This document shows positions 31,900 through 42,479 of a stretch of 64,000 nucleotides of DNA, one piece after another. The notes beneath the pieces are model-generated. The model made no database searches. It was not told the origin of the DNA and saw only the letters and a program-made list of their open reading frames with translations. The stretch covers positions 277,400 through 341,399 of the forward strand of contig ML976991.1 of NCBI GenBank assembly GCA_010015675.1. Reading direction: 5' to 3'. Every line of letters begins with the position of its first letter. The stretch's first letter is position 1. Source of the DNA: Byssothecium circinans (Eukaryota; Ascomycota; Dothideomycetes; Pleosporales; Massarinaceae). A program made the translations under genes and the position numbers.

Positions 31900-34758
31900 T
31901 TATGCTGTTTTAAGGCTAACCTATAACTATTAGTGTACGTTCTTTAAATCCTCTATTATTATTAAAGCTGCCGCTGCCTTACCTCCTAGTAGTGTGCGTT
32001 TAAAGAGATTTAGGTATTTCCTATAGTTTACATAAAATAGCGTCTATCCTATAGATTCTAATATCTTATTATTATACACTAATTAAGCTATAGGTAGAAG
32101 GGAAACCTAATTATTCTGCTAGGTATTACTATAAATTCGTAGGTATGTTTTTATTATATAATTTGTTCTTTCTATCTACCTATCTATCTATAGATAGTAT
32201 GCTGTGGATAGCTTACATTTAGTTCTAATCATAGCTATTAGCGTTTTCTAGTAGTTTAATGTGAAGAGCTTATCTCTATTATTAATAATTAACTTTAGCA
32301 TGCCATGGTATCTAATAAGTTGATCTAAGATTACGTGTCTAAGTTATTCCACGTTATAGTCATTTCTAAATAGTATCATTTCTACGTATTTCATGAATCT
32401 GTTAATAATTACTAAGATGGCGTTATAGGTTATTCTAGTTATAAGGTCTTTTAACACGGGTAGACCTATTATAAAGTCTATAGAGATATCTTCCTATAGT
32501 GTTTTTAGTAACTTGATAGGTTACATTTCTCTATAGGATGCGTGCGTGCTATACTTGTTTTTCTAGCAGTTTGCATATTTACTAATAAAGCGTGTAACCT
32601 TTTCTTTTATGCCTTTGAACTCATAATTCCTCTAAATTAGTTTAATAGTTCTTTAAATGCTAGGGTGTCCGTGTACAGGATTATCATGATATTATTGTAT
32701 AATTTCTTCCTATAGTTCCTCTAGTACTTCATTACTAATTTGCAGGATGCTATTTAGCTATTAAGCTAGTCCTAAGGATCCGTCCTTATTAGCTCATAGT
32801 ATTAGTGCTTTAATAGTTTCCTTTATTCCTATGATATTACTTTATTAGCTAAGGGCATTAGCTTATCTATTATCCTTACCTAGTGTGTACATGATCTTAA
32901 ATTTATATTATCTAAGTAACTTAGACTACCTAACTTGTCTTCTGTTAAGTTGTTTAGTTATCATAAAGTAGAGTAGGTTCTTATAGTTAGTAAAGATAGT
33001 AAGTTTAGAGCAGCTCTCTACGTAAACCCTCTAGTGCTTTAATAAATCTATGATAGCTATTAGCTCCTTGTCATATACATCATATCATTCTTCTAGTCTA
33101 GAGAACTTTCTTAAGTAGTAGGTGATAGGGTGCCACTAGCTATTTCTTATCTAGCTAGCTACCACTCTAAGTGCAAGGTTAGACGCGTCTATTTTAATCC
33201 TTATTAGTTCTCCACTCCTGAATGCTACTAATACTAGTGGGCTTATGCATTTTTCTTTTAGAGTTTTAAATGCCTTTTCCTATTCTTCTAACTATCTAAA
33301 GAGTACGTCTTTCCTAGTAAGTCCTACTAGGGGTAAGGTTATTAAGGCGTATTCTTTAATAAACCTCCTATTAAAGTTACAGAATCTAAGAAATTCCTGC
33401 ACTCCTTTAACTATCATTAGTATTGGCTAGTCTTATACTACTTATATTTTCTTTAGGCTTATCTTGACTCCTATGGTGTTAACTACGAATCCTAGGAAGT
33501 TAAGTTCTTCCTTATAGAATTTATACTTTTCTAGCTTAAGGCGCAGGTTTATGGCATCTAAGTATAAAAGTACTTGCTTAACATGTCCTACATGTTCTTC
33601 AACGTTTTCTAAATAGATGAGTATGTTATCTAAGTATATAATTATAAAGATATCTAGGTGTATTTATAATACGTTATTAATTAACGCTTAAAAAGTTGCT
33701 AGGGCGTTAGTAAGACTAAAGGGTATCATAGTGTACTTATAGTATCTATACTATATCCTAAATGCTATCTTCTATTCTTCGCCTTCCTTTATATGGATTA
33801 GGTGATATCCGTCTCATAGGTTAAGGGCCATGAATATCTTTATACGCGCTAGTTAATCCTGTAGTTCTCTAATGTTAGGTAATAGATAATAATTCTTAAC
33901 TATGATCTTATTTAACTTCTAAAAGTCCATACATGGTCGTAGTAATCTATCCTTCTTTAGAGTAAAGAGGACTAGGTATCCTACTAGTAACTTTAACTCT
34001 CTAATATAGCCTTTTGCTATGCTTTTATTAATATAGTCCTATAGAGCCTTTAGCTCTTTCTCTAATAGTTAATAGATTAGTCTAAAAGTTAGTTACTTTC
34101 CTTCCTATAGCGTGATCTCGCAGTCCTAGGGTTAATACTTAGGTAGCGCTATGGCGCCTACGTCTTCCTAAAAGAGGTGCCCCTATTCTCTATACTCTTT
34201 AGAGATCTCTAGAGGTGCCTTTTTCTTCTTTACTCTTACTTATTAATCTGTTAACCGCATAGCATCTATAGAGTCAACCGTTCTTGCTAAACGCGTCTTT
34301 ATTAAAGTAATATTATTAATTACCTTCTTATCTACCATTAATTACTACTAATACGTAGGCTTTAAAGTGCGCTAGCAGGCGCAGTTCACTAATGATATCA
34401 TGTCGTTCTTCTAGTTAATTACTAGGTTATGCTTCTTTAGCTAAGGGATTCCTAATATGACGTCATAAGTAGCTATCCTAAAATAGTCTAGGGTAATCTA
34501 TTTACTATAGTAGTAGATCTTTATAGGTACTAAGATGACCTTATCTCTTACTATTAGTTATTCTAGCATTGCTTGTCTATTCGCTATAAGTAGCAAGTAG
34601 GGTTCACTTTTCTAAAATAGTCTTAGTCCTGCTAAGATTGCTACTTGCATTAAGATGTAGTTTGCTTGTAATCCTAAGTCTACTAATGCCTTTATCTTTT
34701 TCCTACTAAGACAGATTAGGATCTTAATTAGACGTTCGCCTGCTGCTTCTAGGGTATG
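31900..34758 (-). pseudogene. Gypsy pol relic: protease end, RT, RNase H, integrase
   Basis: Minus-strand frames show, in order, a protease-like ALVDLGLQANYIL (catalytic D kept, Ser lost) near 34.66 kb, the RT entry segment (RLLRPCMDF) near 33.93 kb, and the RT active site as YLDNILIYLENVEEHVGHV at about 33.62 kb, where the second Asp is now Asn. RNase H-like sequence follows near 33.1 kb. The integrase has an HH-CC region (NPVHGHPS, ANC) and the core SIDFIIGLPVL, with its second Asp changed (IINNRDKLF) at 32.2-32.7 kb. Trp and Gln codons are replaced by TAG. It is non-functional. Confidence 0.88.
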
Positions 34759-34762
34759 CAAC

Positions 34763-34984
34763 TAAGCCAGCGTAGCTCACATAACTCCAATTCAGCTCAC
34801 GGTATGGGATATTCGTAGAGGGAACGCGTGTTTAGTAGCCAAAGTAATTGTATTCTTTTCTATTCTAAATAAAGAGTATGGTGTACATGGTGTCGTCCCT
34901 AGCAGGTGTTAAAACTAGCTACTATATACTAGCCTAACCCCATGACTATAGGTTAAGCTATTAGTTACTTTGTGCCACGGCACA
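34763..34984 (-). repeat. 3' LTR of the nested element
   Basis: This 222-bp copy begins TAAGCCAGCG and ends CCACGGCACA. It matches 38279-38500 along its whole length with transition differences. The adjacent GGGAGG on the minus strand looks like a polypurine tract. Confidence 0.88.
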
Positions 34985-35162
34985 TAACCTCCCATGCCTA
35001 TAGCATCGCCCCCTGATGCTGCAGCTAAACCAAACCAATTCTCCTCAGCTATAGCCTAAAAAGAAACGACTAAAAATCAACTCTATAAGAAAGAGAGAGA
35101 GAGAGAGAGAAAAACAAAAGGAAAAGAGGAGAGAAAGGAAATTCTAACTACTATAGGCAAAC

Positions 35163-36200
35163 CATCTTACATCTCTATCCTGTCATCATCGCTATTCTCC
35201 TTCTCAGGCACATTAGGAATCCTATCCTGGTGGAACTTAGCCTAACGGCGCTCTAATAGATCCTGTCTACAAAGGCAGAGAAACCTGTTAACAGCCTAAT
35301 TAACTGTAACATTCGCGTTAGCGACGTTGTCATCCTAGCCTAATAGCGGCCTAGCTCTTTAGGTTAAGAAGTAAGACTAATTAGGAATACCTTTAGTAAG
35401 ATTTAGCCTATAAGTAATGCGCTTAGCTTCTTTGCACACTTCCTAACTAATAAGGATAGCTTTCTTTGTATTTTTACGGTGCTCCTAGATCTAGTCCTTT
35501 GTCTTATCACGAGTTATGTCATCCCTAAAATATGTTACTAGCTCATGGTGGACTTAGGGAGAATCTTAGCACTCCTAATAAACTAACGCGCGTGAAATTA
35601 CTAAGGTCTATTAGATAGGCACCGCACTAGGGAAGGGCCAGTTAATGCTACCATACTTATTTAGATGCCCTAAAGGGGTAGCAGGTAGTGCGGTATAATT
35701 GTAGTAGGCTATAGTAATCTTATTATAGGTTCCTATTTCTAGAATCTCTATGTGCTTTATGTTATCGCAGACTTAAATAAACCACGAGAGCATAGTGTGG
35801 CGCTGTTTAGTAGCTAGGCTAGTTAAGCCGTAAGGGATAGTTAGTTTCAAAATGTGAATCTACCTAGGTTTGCAAGGGTAGCGTATCTACTGTAGGTGCT
35901 TGATGCGATTATTTAACTCAGGTGGCTAATCGCGCGCATCTACCTAGCCCTTAATGTAGGCATAGGTGGTCTAGCTGAGGGATTTCCTCCACGCCATATA
36001 CTAGTTAAGGCAGGTGTGAAATCTATTAAATAGGATAGTATAGTTCTTCTTATCCTCTTACAGTTTACTAGGTATACCCTGCAGCGTCTGATTAGCTACT
36101 AGAGGCGCTAGCGCAACAGAATCGCAATTTTCCTACCTAAACGCCCATGCCTCTTATGCCTTATTCTAATGAATACACTATTCTTATTTTCTTTCCCTAT
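35163..36200 (-). pseudogene. Additional ORF relic of the nested element, unknown protein
   Basis: The minus-strand frame, interrupted by TAG where Trp or Gln is expected, shows ENCDSVALAPLVANQTLQGI, then FNRFHTCLN, then LKLTIPYGLTSLATKQRH, then IEILEIGTYNKITIAYYNYT, and ends FHQDRIPNVPEKENSDDDRI before TAA/TAG. About 340 codons. It lies downstream of the integrase tail in element orientation, where some Gypsy elements carry an extra gene. I recognise no domain, signal peptide or membrane helix. Confidence 0.55.
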
Positions 36201-36359
36201 AACTAGCCTTCCCCCTCCCCTGCCTTATTCCTACAGCCGCCCCATGGCTGCAGCTTATTGTCGGCGTTAAGATGGGATTACGACTTAGGGGGATGGCTGT
36301 CGCTAGCGGTTTAGGTCAGCTTCTTTGACATATTAATGAGGAAGATGTCACAGTTATTC

Positions 36360-37250
36360 TGCTATGCGTGGTTGCGCGCCATCCTCCTTAGAGTCTAGAT
36401 CGTTAGGATCGTCTTCATTACTATCCTCTATTTCATTGACTAACTCTTTGCTAAAATCCTCTACTAGTGGTGGGTCTATCTATTAGTGTGTTAAGTGCTA
36501 TGTGTCTTCATCCTATAGTCTTATAAATCCTTAATTAATTGCTTTGATATGTTCTTAGGTGCGGGGATAGTAGGGGTGAACACGATGGCTAGGGACTAGG
36601 TGCTAGAAGGTAGTACCATCAAGTTCTTAGAGAAAGTACTAGTCTTTATTGCTAATATCGCGCACTTAGAATAGGCCGTACTATCTATTAGCTAGTTTGT
36701 AATCTATTAATTTTAAGACTTCCTTCTTCATGCTCCTAAGCAGAATAAGCTAGTAACGTTTAGTACGGCTAGTAATAATGTCCTAGTGTTTATCCTAGTA
36801 CTCTTTCTTACGCTAGCGGAGACGCTTAACTTTCGCCGCTACTTTATCTATATTAGCGTCACGGACATTAAGCTGTATAGCGCGAAGCGCTATAAGCTTA
36901 TCATGGGTGTGAACCTTATTCTAGGGTAGCGTTTGCTAGGTTAGTAATAATAGTTTAATTAGTAGGATTAGGTTCTAGCTAGTAATGAGCTGCATTAGGG
37001 AATAGCCTATTAATTCGTGAACTAAGACCTAGTCTGCTACCATCTTCCTAATCTTCATTAAATACTAATCTAGCAATATCTGCAGCCTATCCCTATCCGT
37101 CCACGCTGCGTTCTAAGCCATATGGTTGTACGCCTCTAGCCATTCTAACACATTGTGCCCCTTAAAGATATCAAGATAGCTCCGCGGGGGCTTTAGCTTA
37201 ATGAGTACTAGATGGGGGCGTGCCTCTAACATCCTTCTAGTTCATAGTAT
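36360..37250 (-). pseudogene. Gypsy integrase C-terminal tail relic
   Basis: A minus-strand frame with TAG stops reads THDKLIALRAIQLNVRDANI, DKVAAKVKRLR, then ELDGTTF and VPSHRVHPYY, ending in an acidic tail (EIEDSNEDDPNDLDSKEDG). This is the arrangement of the linker and last strands after the integrase core in fungal Gypsy pol proteins. The upstream core, RNase H and RT are missing. Confidence 0.6.
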
Positions 37251-37319
37251 ATATCCTATTAATTCATTATCTAATTCTTGATCTAACATAAACGTCACGC
37301 TCAATGCTCCCTAGCCGTG

Positions 37320-37900
37320 AGTGCTAGTTCATGTAGTTCTTAAATAGTTTTTTAGGTGGTTGAAAGTTACTAAAACGATTAGCCACCTTCTATAGCTGCT
37401 CCCTAGCCGTGCCGTGGTTTTGTGCTGCTCCCTAGCCTTGCACAAAGTAGGTTAGTTGCTCCCTGGCATAGTTTTAAGATTAGCTAAAGGTTACCAAGAC
37501 TATTAGCCGCTCTCCTATAGCTGCTCCCTGGCCGTGCTATGGTTTTATGCTGCTCCCTAGCCTTGCACAAAGTAGGTTAGTTGCTCCCTAGCATGGTTTT
37601 GAGATTAGCTAAAGGTCACCAAGACCATCAGCCGCTCTCCCATAGCTGCTCCCTGGCCGTGCTATGGTTGTGTGCTGCTCCCTAGCTTTGCATACGTACG
37701 CTGCTCCCTAGCTTTGCGTATTAGTTGCTCTCTAGCAGTGCTGCTCCCTAGCTTTGCACTATAAGGTTGTGAGATTAGCTAAAGGTTACTAAAACCTATC
37801 AGCCATCCTCCACAGCTGCTCCCTGGCTTTGCCATGGTCTTTGCGCTGCTCCCTGGCTTTGCGCAAAACGGGCTGGTTGCTTTCTAGCTTTCGGCGCAAT
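37320..37900. repeat. Minisatellite with TGCTCCCTAGC core
   Basis: The core TGCTCCC(T/C)(A/G)GC recurs about 15 times, spaced 15-45 bp. It is arranged in larger units of about 124 bp bounded by GATTAGCTAAAGGT (37477, 37601 and 37771). It lies just inside the 5' LTR of the nested element, in its leader. C+G content is higher than the surroundings, suggesting the repeat partly escaped RIP. Confidence 0.8.
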
Positions 37901-38278
37901 TATAGGTCTCCTATGTAGCTTGGCATTAGATTCTGAATTCTTATTTACTAAGGGGAACCCTCGGCGCTGGAAGCGATAAACTTGCTAGTTTCAGTAGTTG
38001 CTCTCTGGTGATAGTTGCTAGTTTCCCATGTGAAAATCAGGCCAGACGCGAGCATCCTCTCTAGTTATTGATGCTGAATGGATCATGATACTCTTGCTCT
38101 CTAGCTTTGATGTGATGCCTCATGTAGACACTACTAATATCATATATCTCTTGCTTATAGGTGCCTGCCACCTGCTGAATTCCTTTTAGCCATAGCTAGT
38201 AGCCACTATCGTGTTCCAAACATGCGTTGCCATCTCTATAATTGTATTACAGATATGAGCCCAGGCACGGCCTCTAAA

Positions 38279-38500
38279 TGAGCCAGCGTAGCTTACACAA
38301 CTCCAATTTAGCTCACGGTATGGGATATTCGTAGAGGGAACGCGTGTTTAGTAGCTAAAGCAATTATATTCTTTTCTATCCTAAATAAAGAGTGTGGTAT
38401 ACATGGTGTTATCCCTAATAGGTATTGAAACCAGCTACTATATACTAGCCTAACCCCGTGACTATAGGTTGAGCTATTGGTCACTTTGTGCCACGGCACA
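38279..38500 (-). repeat. 5' LTR of the nested element
   Basis: This 222-bp copy begins TGAGCCAGCG on the plus strand and ends CCACGGCACA, followed by the duplicated CAAC. It keeps the TG that the other copy has lost to RIP. No clear tRNA primer site could be recognised in the adjacent sequence. Confidence 0.88.
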
Positions 38501-38504
38501 CAAC

Positions 38505-40440
38505 CCTTTAGTAGTATTAGGTAAGGATCTAAAAAAGATGCTCTAAATCTATTCTTTTCCTTTTCTTTAGCGTGCCTCTTACACCTAGTGTGTAGGCACG
38601 TTTACTACTTACTCTATATATAGATGTTATTGATAACTATGTTTATTTTTATTAATTCCGCGGGGTCTTCCTTACCTAGGAACCATGGTCATGTTTATTT
38701 ATCATACAAGTATATTAGGCACTTATTATTATAGTAGTCATATTATTTAAATTTATAGTCTTTCTTAATAGTTAGAAAATAGTTCACTTTTACCTTTATA
38801 TTATAGTAGGTGAGATAACCGTTATTATTACACTAGGTAAAGCTAAGTTTTCCATAATTTCTATTTTAATAGTCTATGTTATACCGCAATTCTTTAGTTA
38901 CTTCATTCTACTACGCTGCTTATTAGATGCTTCCTTTTGTAAGCTCTTAGTCTATCTAGTTGGCTTGCCTTTTATAGGCTTTTTCCTACCTATGCCTTAG
39001 CTTCCGTTGCTTCCTAGGCCTAGGGTTCAGATCTTTATATAGGTACTTGTTATTAAGTCCTGCGCTAGGCTTTAGGTATTAGTTGTTATATCCTAAGCGT
39101 CCTTAATCCATTAGTTTATTATTATTTAATGTGACTTTACTATTATACTATATTAGGTCTTCATCCGTCTATCATGGATAGTTCCCTTGCGCGATTTTAG
39201 TATAGTGTATTTTAGAGTTATAGGGATCCTAGTTTTCTTTTCTAAAGTACTCTTCCTTTCTACTAATAATTTAGAGAGCTCTATTAGCCTACGATAGTCC
39301 TCTATCGTCCTTAGCTTATTCACTAAGTAAGTAGTCTTAAAGTTATTATTCCCTTACATTAAGGGGCTAGTTAGGATTGTTAAGGAAGTCCTAGACTTTG
39401 TTATCTATAGTGTCTACTTCCTTATTATGCTATATCTAATTAGCTGCTTCACTAACCCTTTTCTTAATAGATAATTCTTGTATCTTCTATCTAATAGCTT
39501 CTCCTTTCTCTTTGCCTAAATTAATTACTTCCCATTCATCATCTTCTTTAACGCTAGGGAGGCATCCTAGAGCATGTGATGCCATAATCATATTCAACTA
39601 TTATTAGACTGTATGCTTAGCTCTTCCTAGCTTCACGCGATAGTTCCTAGCGATGTAGCCTGTTTTTCCACATAAGTAGCACGTCCTACCTTCTTTCTCA
39701 TGGTGGTGGCCTTTCCCTTTCCCTTTTTCAACGTTATTAAGTTGTATTAGCTATAACCTATAAGGGTCTAAGTATTAGTTCTTTAGCTTTGTTATAGGGA
39801 AGTACCTTAGCTTAGTGTAGGTACTTTTTAATCTGCCTATACTGAGCCCGCCGCGTCTATCCTAACGTAGCTCTGAAGCTAACTCGTATAACTCTGCGTC
39901 AATCCTGATGGATTCCTGGTACAGTTCCTCTAAGGTCGTTAGAGCAGCTCCTAATCTCATGAGCTTAGTCTTGACAGTATCCTTGAGGCTTTGTCTATAC
40001 ATGGTCATTAATGCCTTATCCTCCTAGCCTATCTAAATTGCGTAGTGTTGAAACTCCGCGGCGTATTCAGCGGCTGATCGTTGTTGTTTAAGGCGCTGCA
40101 CTGCCCTTCCTGCAACGGATTCCTCGTTTGAGATTCTAAAGACCTATCTGAGGTGGGTCTTAAACTAGGCGTAGTCTTTAAAGAGTATTATAACATCATT
40201 ATTATTATTATCATCGTCTAGGTATTTAGTAAGGTAAGGGTTGATCTATCATTTAGCATTACCACGCAGATAGGTTGTGACAAAGGAGGCTTTGTCTATA
40301 TCATTAATAGTACTAGCTATAAACTTAAAGTATAATTTAATCTATAGGAGCTATCCTTTAAGCTTAGCGTGATCTCTATGATAGAGATCTAGCTTAGTAA
40401 CCTTGCTAGTGTTACCGTAGGATTAGGTATCGTATGTCTT
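38505..40440 (-). pseudogene. Gypsy gag relic with zinc knuckle
   Basis: Minus-strand relic frames lie between the 5' LTR and the nested insertion. Near 39.65 kb the translation gives CYLCGKTGYIARNY, a CCHC knuckle in which the last Cys has become Tyr (TGT to TAT), as RIP would cause. Upstream is a capsid-like region (about 39.9-40.4 kb) with charged helices. It continues into the protease cut by the nested element. Confidence 0.75.
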
Positions 40441-40466
40441 AGATATCCTTCTAAGGGTGTTTAAAA

Positions 40467-40929
40467 TGTTAAGGTCTAGGGGGGTTTTATACTAGAGATG
40501 GCTTGAAGAGCTTTTAAGGTATAAAAGGGGGCTTAAGATTCTAGAGCTTAGTTAGTTCTCTAGAAGAGATATTAATTTATAACACATGGTGGTACTCTAA
40601 TAGTACGTGGTAATATTTATCTAAAGGGCGTATACTTAGTAAACTTAGGTAAGCTTATAATTATAGAGTATAAGATACTAAATAGATTGTAATCCTAAGA
40701 AGAAGGTTAAACATAACTTCTATAAGGTAGAGGTTAGGTTCATCTATATACTAGTTACGTCCCTTTATCCTACCTATCCTACTTATCCTAGTCCCTTATA
40801 GGACCTCTAGGACTCTTAGGGCGCTAGGATGATTACGTGACTTTACTTACTACTCGTGACCGTCTGTCTAGCTAAGGTGCGCAGCTAGTTATTATATAAG
40901 TGTGGTAACCCCACTTCTAGATTATAACA
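40467..40929 (-). repeat. 5' LTR of the 10.5-kb Gypsy element
   Basis: This 463-bp copy starts TGTTAAGGTCTAGG and ends ATTATAACA, followed by TAGGT. It should hold the promoter of the element; it is heavily mutated and no signals can be named. Confidence 0.92.
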
Positions 40930-40934
40930 TAGGT

Positions 40935-42040
40935 TAGTAGGTTAAGTGATATGCTTAGTATACTACGTGCTAAAAGGACGTAGCAGACGTAGTAAATAGA
41001 GTAGGATAGATTAAAGGAATAGAAGGAGTAGTATAAAGATAGAATAATTCTCCTTTATCTTTCTTATTCTAATTCTTCGTAGTTAACTTATTATAGTTTA
41101 TCTCTTACCTAGATTAAGACTTATTAGTTATTCTATAGTTAGTTATAGAATTAGTTGCTTTACATATTTAATTTTTAAACTACTAAAGCTTACTACCTAA
41201 CGTATATACCTTACACCTACTAACCTCCCTTAACATAGATTAGGATCTAGCAAGTATACCCTTTAGTAACATTTTAACTACTTACAGGTTTAAGAACCTA
41301 AACGTATATAATAGTAGCTCCTACTACCCTACATACTACTAGCAGCATTAGTATACCTGCTTTAAGTCTAGCATTAGTAATAGCCAACTAGGCTAACTAG
41401 ATACAGCAACAGGCTAAATAGATAAATAGGTTGATGCAGGCAATTACTTAACTCTAAGCTAAAGACACTGTACCCTATAGAAAAATTATAGCGCTAGAAA
41501 AGTATGATAGAGGATAAGATAGCTTAAAGCTATTTTTTACTAATATAGATTTGTACTATTAGTTTAACTCTATAATAGAGGAATAAAATAAGATCCTTGC
41601 GGCCAGTATATACCTAAAGGATAGGGTAGCTACTTAGATGCAACCCTTTATAGATAACTATCTTATAAAGAAGATAAAGCATTGCAAAGATAACATGAAG
41701 GCTATCTTTAAGAGCTAGACAGCGTTTAAGGAAGAGATTTAGAAGGTGTTTAAAAAACTTAATAAAGAGACCTAGGCAAAGTAGAAGATATCTTAAATCT
41801 AGCAGGAGAAGTTAGTCGCGAAATATGTAATAGAGTTTAAATAGCTATAATTAAAGGTTTATTAGAATAATATACTGTTGCGCACAGCCTTCTATAGTAG
41901 GCTAAAGGAAATAGTTAAAGATAAGATAATCTATTATAATAAACTAGATAACTTATAAGATATAATTAACCTAGCTACCTAAATTAATAACTAACTCTAT
42001 AAATAAGCGCTATAAAAGAAATAATAGGATATAATAATTA
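40935..42040 (+). mobile_element. Host Gypsy relic, right part: LTR-like leader and gag
   Basis: This continues the element cut at 30433. First comes an LTR-like segment (about 40945-41230), then a plus-strand gag relic with ALEKYDRG, FFTNIDLYY, ASIYLKDRVAT, QPFIDNYLIKK, AFYSRLKEIVKDKIIYYNKL and similar capsid (retrotrans_gag) features. Since an integrase tail precedes the LTR and a gag follows it, two copies seem to have shared an LTR in tandem. The gag is cut at 42040 by a TA insertion. Confidence 0.7.
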
Positions 42041-42048
42041 ACGTAAAG

Positions 42049-42184
42049 CACTATTAAGATAGCTACACTATTAAGATAGCTACACTATTAAGATAGCTAC
42101 ACTATTAAGATAGCTACACTATTAAGATAGCTACACTATTAAGATAGCTATACTATTAAGACGGCTACACTATTAAGATGGCTA
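42049..42184. repeat. Eight tandem 17-bp units in the left inverted repeat
   Basis: The array is eight copies of CACTATTAAGATAGCTA or close variants (one has AAGACGGCTA, one AAGATGGCTA). The two least mutated units are innermost. The array expands a two-unit repeat found at the right end and in relatives, probably by slippage or unequal exchange. Confidence 0.93.
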
Positions 42185-42479
42185 CTTTTCCTTAGTAACA
42201 CTAACTTACTTAACTTTATCATTATTATTGTCTACATTACTACTTGACATAATAAACTAAGTACTGGCCTCTGACTTAGAAGAACCCTCTTCATCTGCTT
42301 AATATATTCTCGCGTTATACCTAGCCTTCCCGCAGTTGCCGTAGTGGTAAATACCTAGTTATTACATCTTATACTTACCTTCTACCCTCGCCCTTTTATA
42401 GTTCTAAACTATTTCTAATAGTTTAGAACTATTCTAGTCTATTGTAGGACTATACTCTATAGTGCTACCCTTCTAAAGA

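Larger units (their letters stand above)
34763..38500 (-). mobile_element. Nested 3.74-kb LTR retroelement, non-autonomous
   Basis: Direct repeats of exactly 222 bp (34763-34984, 38279-38500) are flanked by CAAC on both sides (34759-34762, 38501-38504). In minus orientation the LTR runs TGTGCCGTGG...GGCTCA, with a purine run (GGGAGG) just before the 3' LTR, so the element reads right to left. Contents in that order are a minisatellite leader, an integrase-tail relic and an additional ORF relic. No reverse transcriptase is present, so it must have been mobilised in trans or is a deletion derivative. It interrupts the 10.5-kb Gypsy element. Confidence 0.85.
30434..40929 (-). mobile_element. Ty3/Gypsy LTR retrotransposon with nested insertion
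   Basis: Two 463-bp direct repeats (30434-30896 and 40467-40929) bound the element, flanked by the 5-bp duplication TAGGT (30429-30433 and 40930-40934). LTR ends are TG...CA, the left copy mutated to TA. Relic gag and pol are on the minus strand, so the 5' LTR is the right one: gag at 40.4-38.5 kb, protease at about 34.7 kb, then RT, RNase H and integrase down to about 32 kb. A 3.74-kb LTR element splits gag-protease. The net length without it is about 6.75 kb, normal for fungal Gypsy elements. All frames are dead through RIP. Confidence 0.92.

Noticed and set aside
36360..38500. CRISPR-like look of the TGCTCCCTAGC repeats
   Set aside because: Spacing is irregular and nested in 124-bp units inside a retroelement of a eukaryote; this is a minisatellite.
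40470..42040. Reading the 40.9-42.0 kb gag as part of the 10.5-kb Gypsy element
   Set aside because: It lies outside the TAGGT duplication and on the opposite strand from that element's gag-pol.
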